The notes under the pieces: generated by a model
What the model saw: the letters and a program-made list of their open reading frames with translations, nothing else
Database searches by the model: none
What the model was told of the DNA's origin: nothing
Translations under genes and position numbers: made by a program
Source: Flavobacteriia bacterium
Lineage (GTDB): Bacteria; Bacteroidota; Bacteroidia; Flavobacteriales; Weeksellaceae
DNA: 32,792 nt
NCBI GenBank assembly: GCA_019455045.1
Contig: JACFND010000023.1
Span: 7,142 to 39,933 of the forward strand
Reading direction: 5' to 3'
In this document: positions 32,784-32,792 of the stretch, in pieces
Layout of the letters: each line of letters starts with the position of its first letter
How positions within the stretch are numbered: the first letter of the stretch is position 1

Positions 32784-32792
32784 ATGAAAACT
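32784..32792 (+). CDS. Possible start of a gene cut by the window edge
   Basis: ATGAAAACT at the very end would encode Met-Lys-Thr, the common start of a signal peptide. Upstream is an AT-rich, promoter-like stretch. Nothing more can be said. Confidence 0.3.

Overview
The window reads as a chromosomal segment of a Flavobacteriia bacterium (Bacteroidota), probably a Weeksellaceae/Chryseobacterium-like lineage. The family assignment is inference. The supporting evidence is the TamL-type outer-membrane lipoprotein, a T9SS type A sorting domain, DUF6150 repeat proteins, a DUF2795 protein, a SecA with the lineage-typical C-terminus, few Shine-Dalgarno sites, and repeated Bacteroidota promoter boxes of the form TAnnTTTG. 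The best promoter is TTTG-N19-TATATTTG in front of a tRNA pair. No CRISPR array, complete prophage or intact insertion sequence was seen.

Layout, 1-10.9 kb: the 3' end of a peptide-deformylase-like gene whose motif II Cys is Asp; a frameshifted DUF6150 gene; dnaK behind a possible sigma-54-type promoter with CTGTCAT repeats; a small membrane protein; tRNA-Gly and tRNA-Leu; fbaA and accD (glycolysis and fatty-acid synthesis); tamL divergent from a TrmH-type RNA methyltransferase; a serine hydrolase lipoprotein converging with a DUF423 membrane protein.

Layout, 10.9-19.2 kb: secA, a DUF2795 gene, a nitronate-monooxygenase-family flavoprotein, a second serine hydrolase, a YihY/BrkB membrane protein and fabI. 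Convergent pairs share compact bidirectional terminators. This is mostly a housekeeping block for envelope and lipid metabolism.

Layout, 19.2-28.5 kb: a minus-strand cluster (LamG/T9SS secreted protein, unknown secreted protein, weakly YopX-like protein, STM3941-like membrane protein) divergent from a family 2 glycosyltransferase of uncertain start. Then come an unexplained structured intergenic stretch, a carboxypeptidase-regulatory-domain protein, an intact DUF6150 paralogue, a YegP-like protein, an AGCS amino-acid:cation symporter, a small lipoprotein, and a membrane-bound TPR/LuxR-type regulator. About 490 bases upstream of the regulator are gene-free and contain a three-half-site inverted repeat.

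Layout, 28.5-32.8 kb: an HRDC-domain protein, a decayed VapBC-like toxin-antitoxin locus whose PIN toxin is cut short, and a divergent three-gene module: a secreted von Willebrand A protein facing a one-TM protein and a secreted helical protein that overlap by ATGA. TTTACAGT repeats lie between the two directions. This module is the best candidate in the window for an undescribed system, though its function cannot be read from the sequence.
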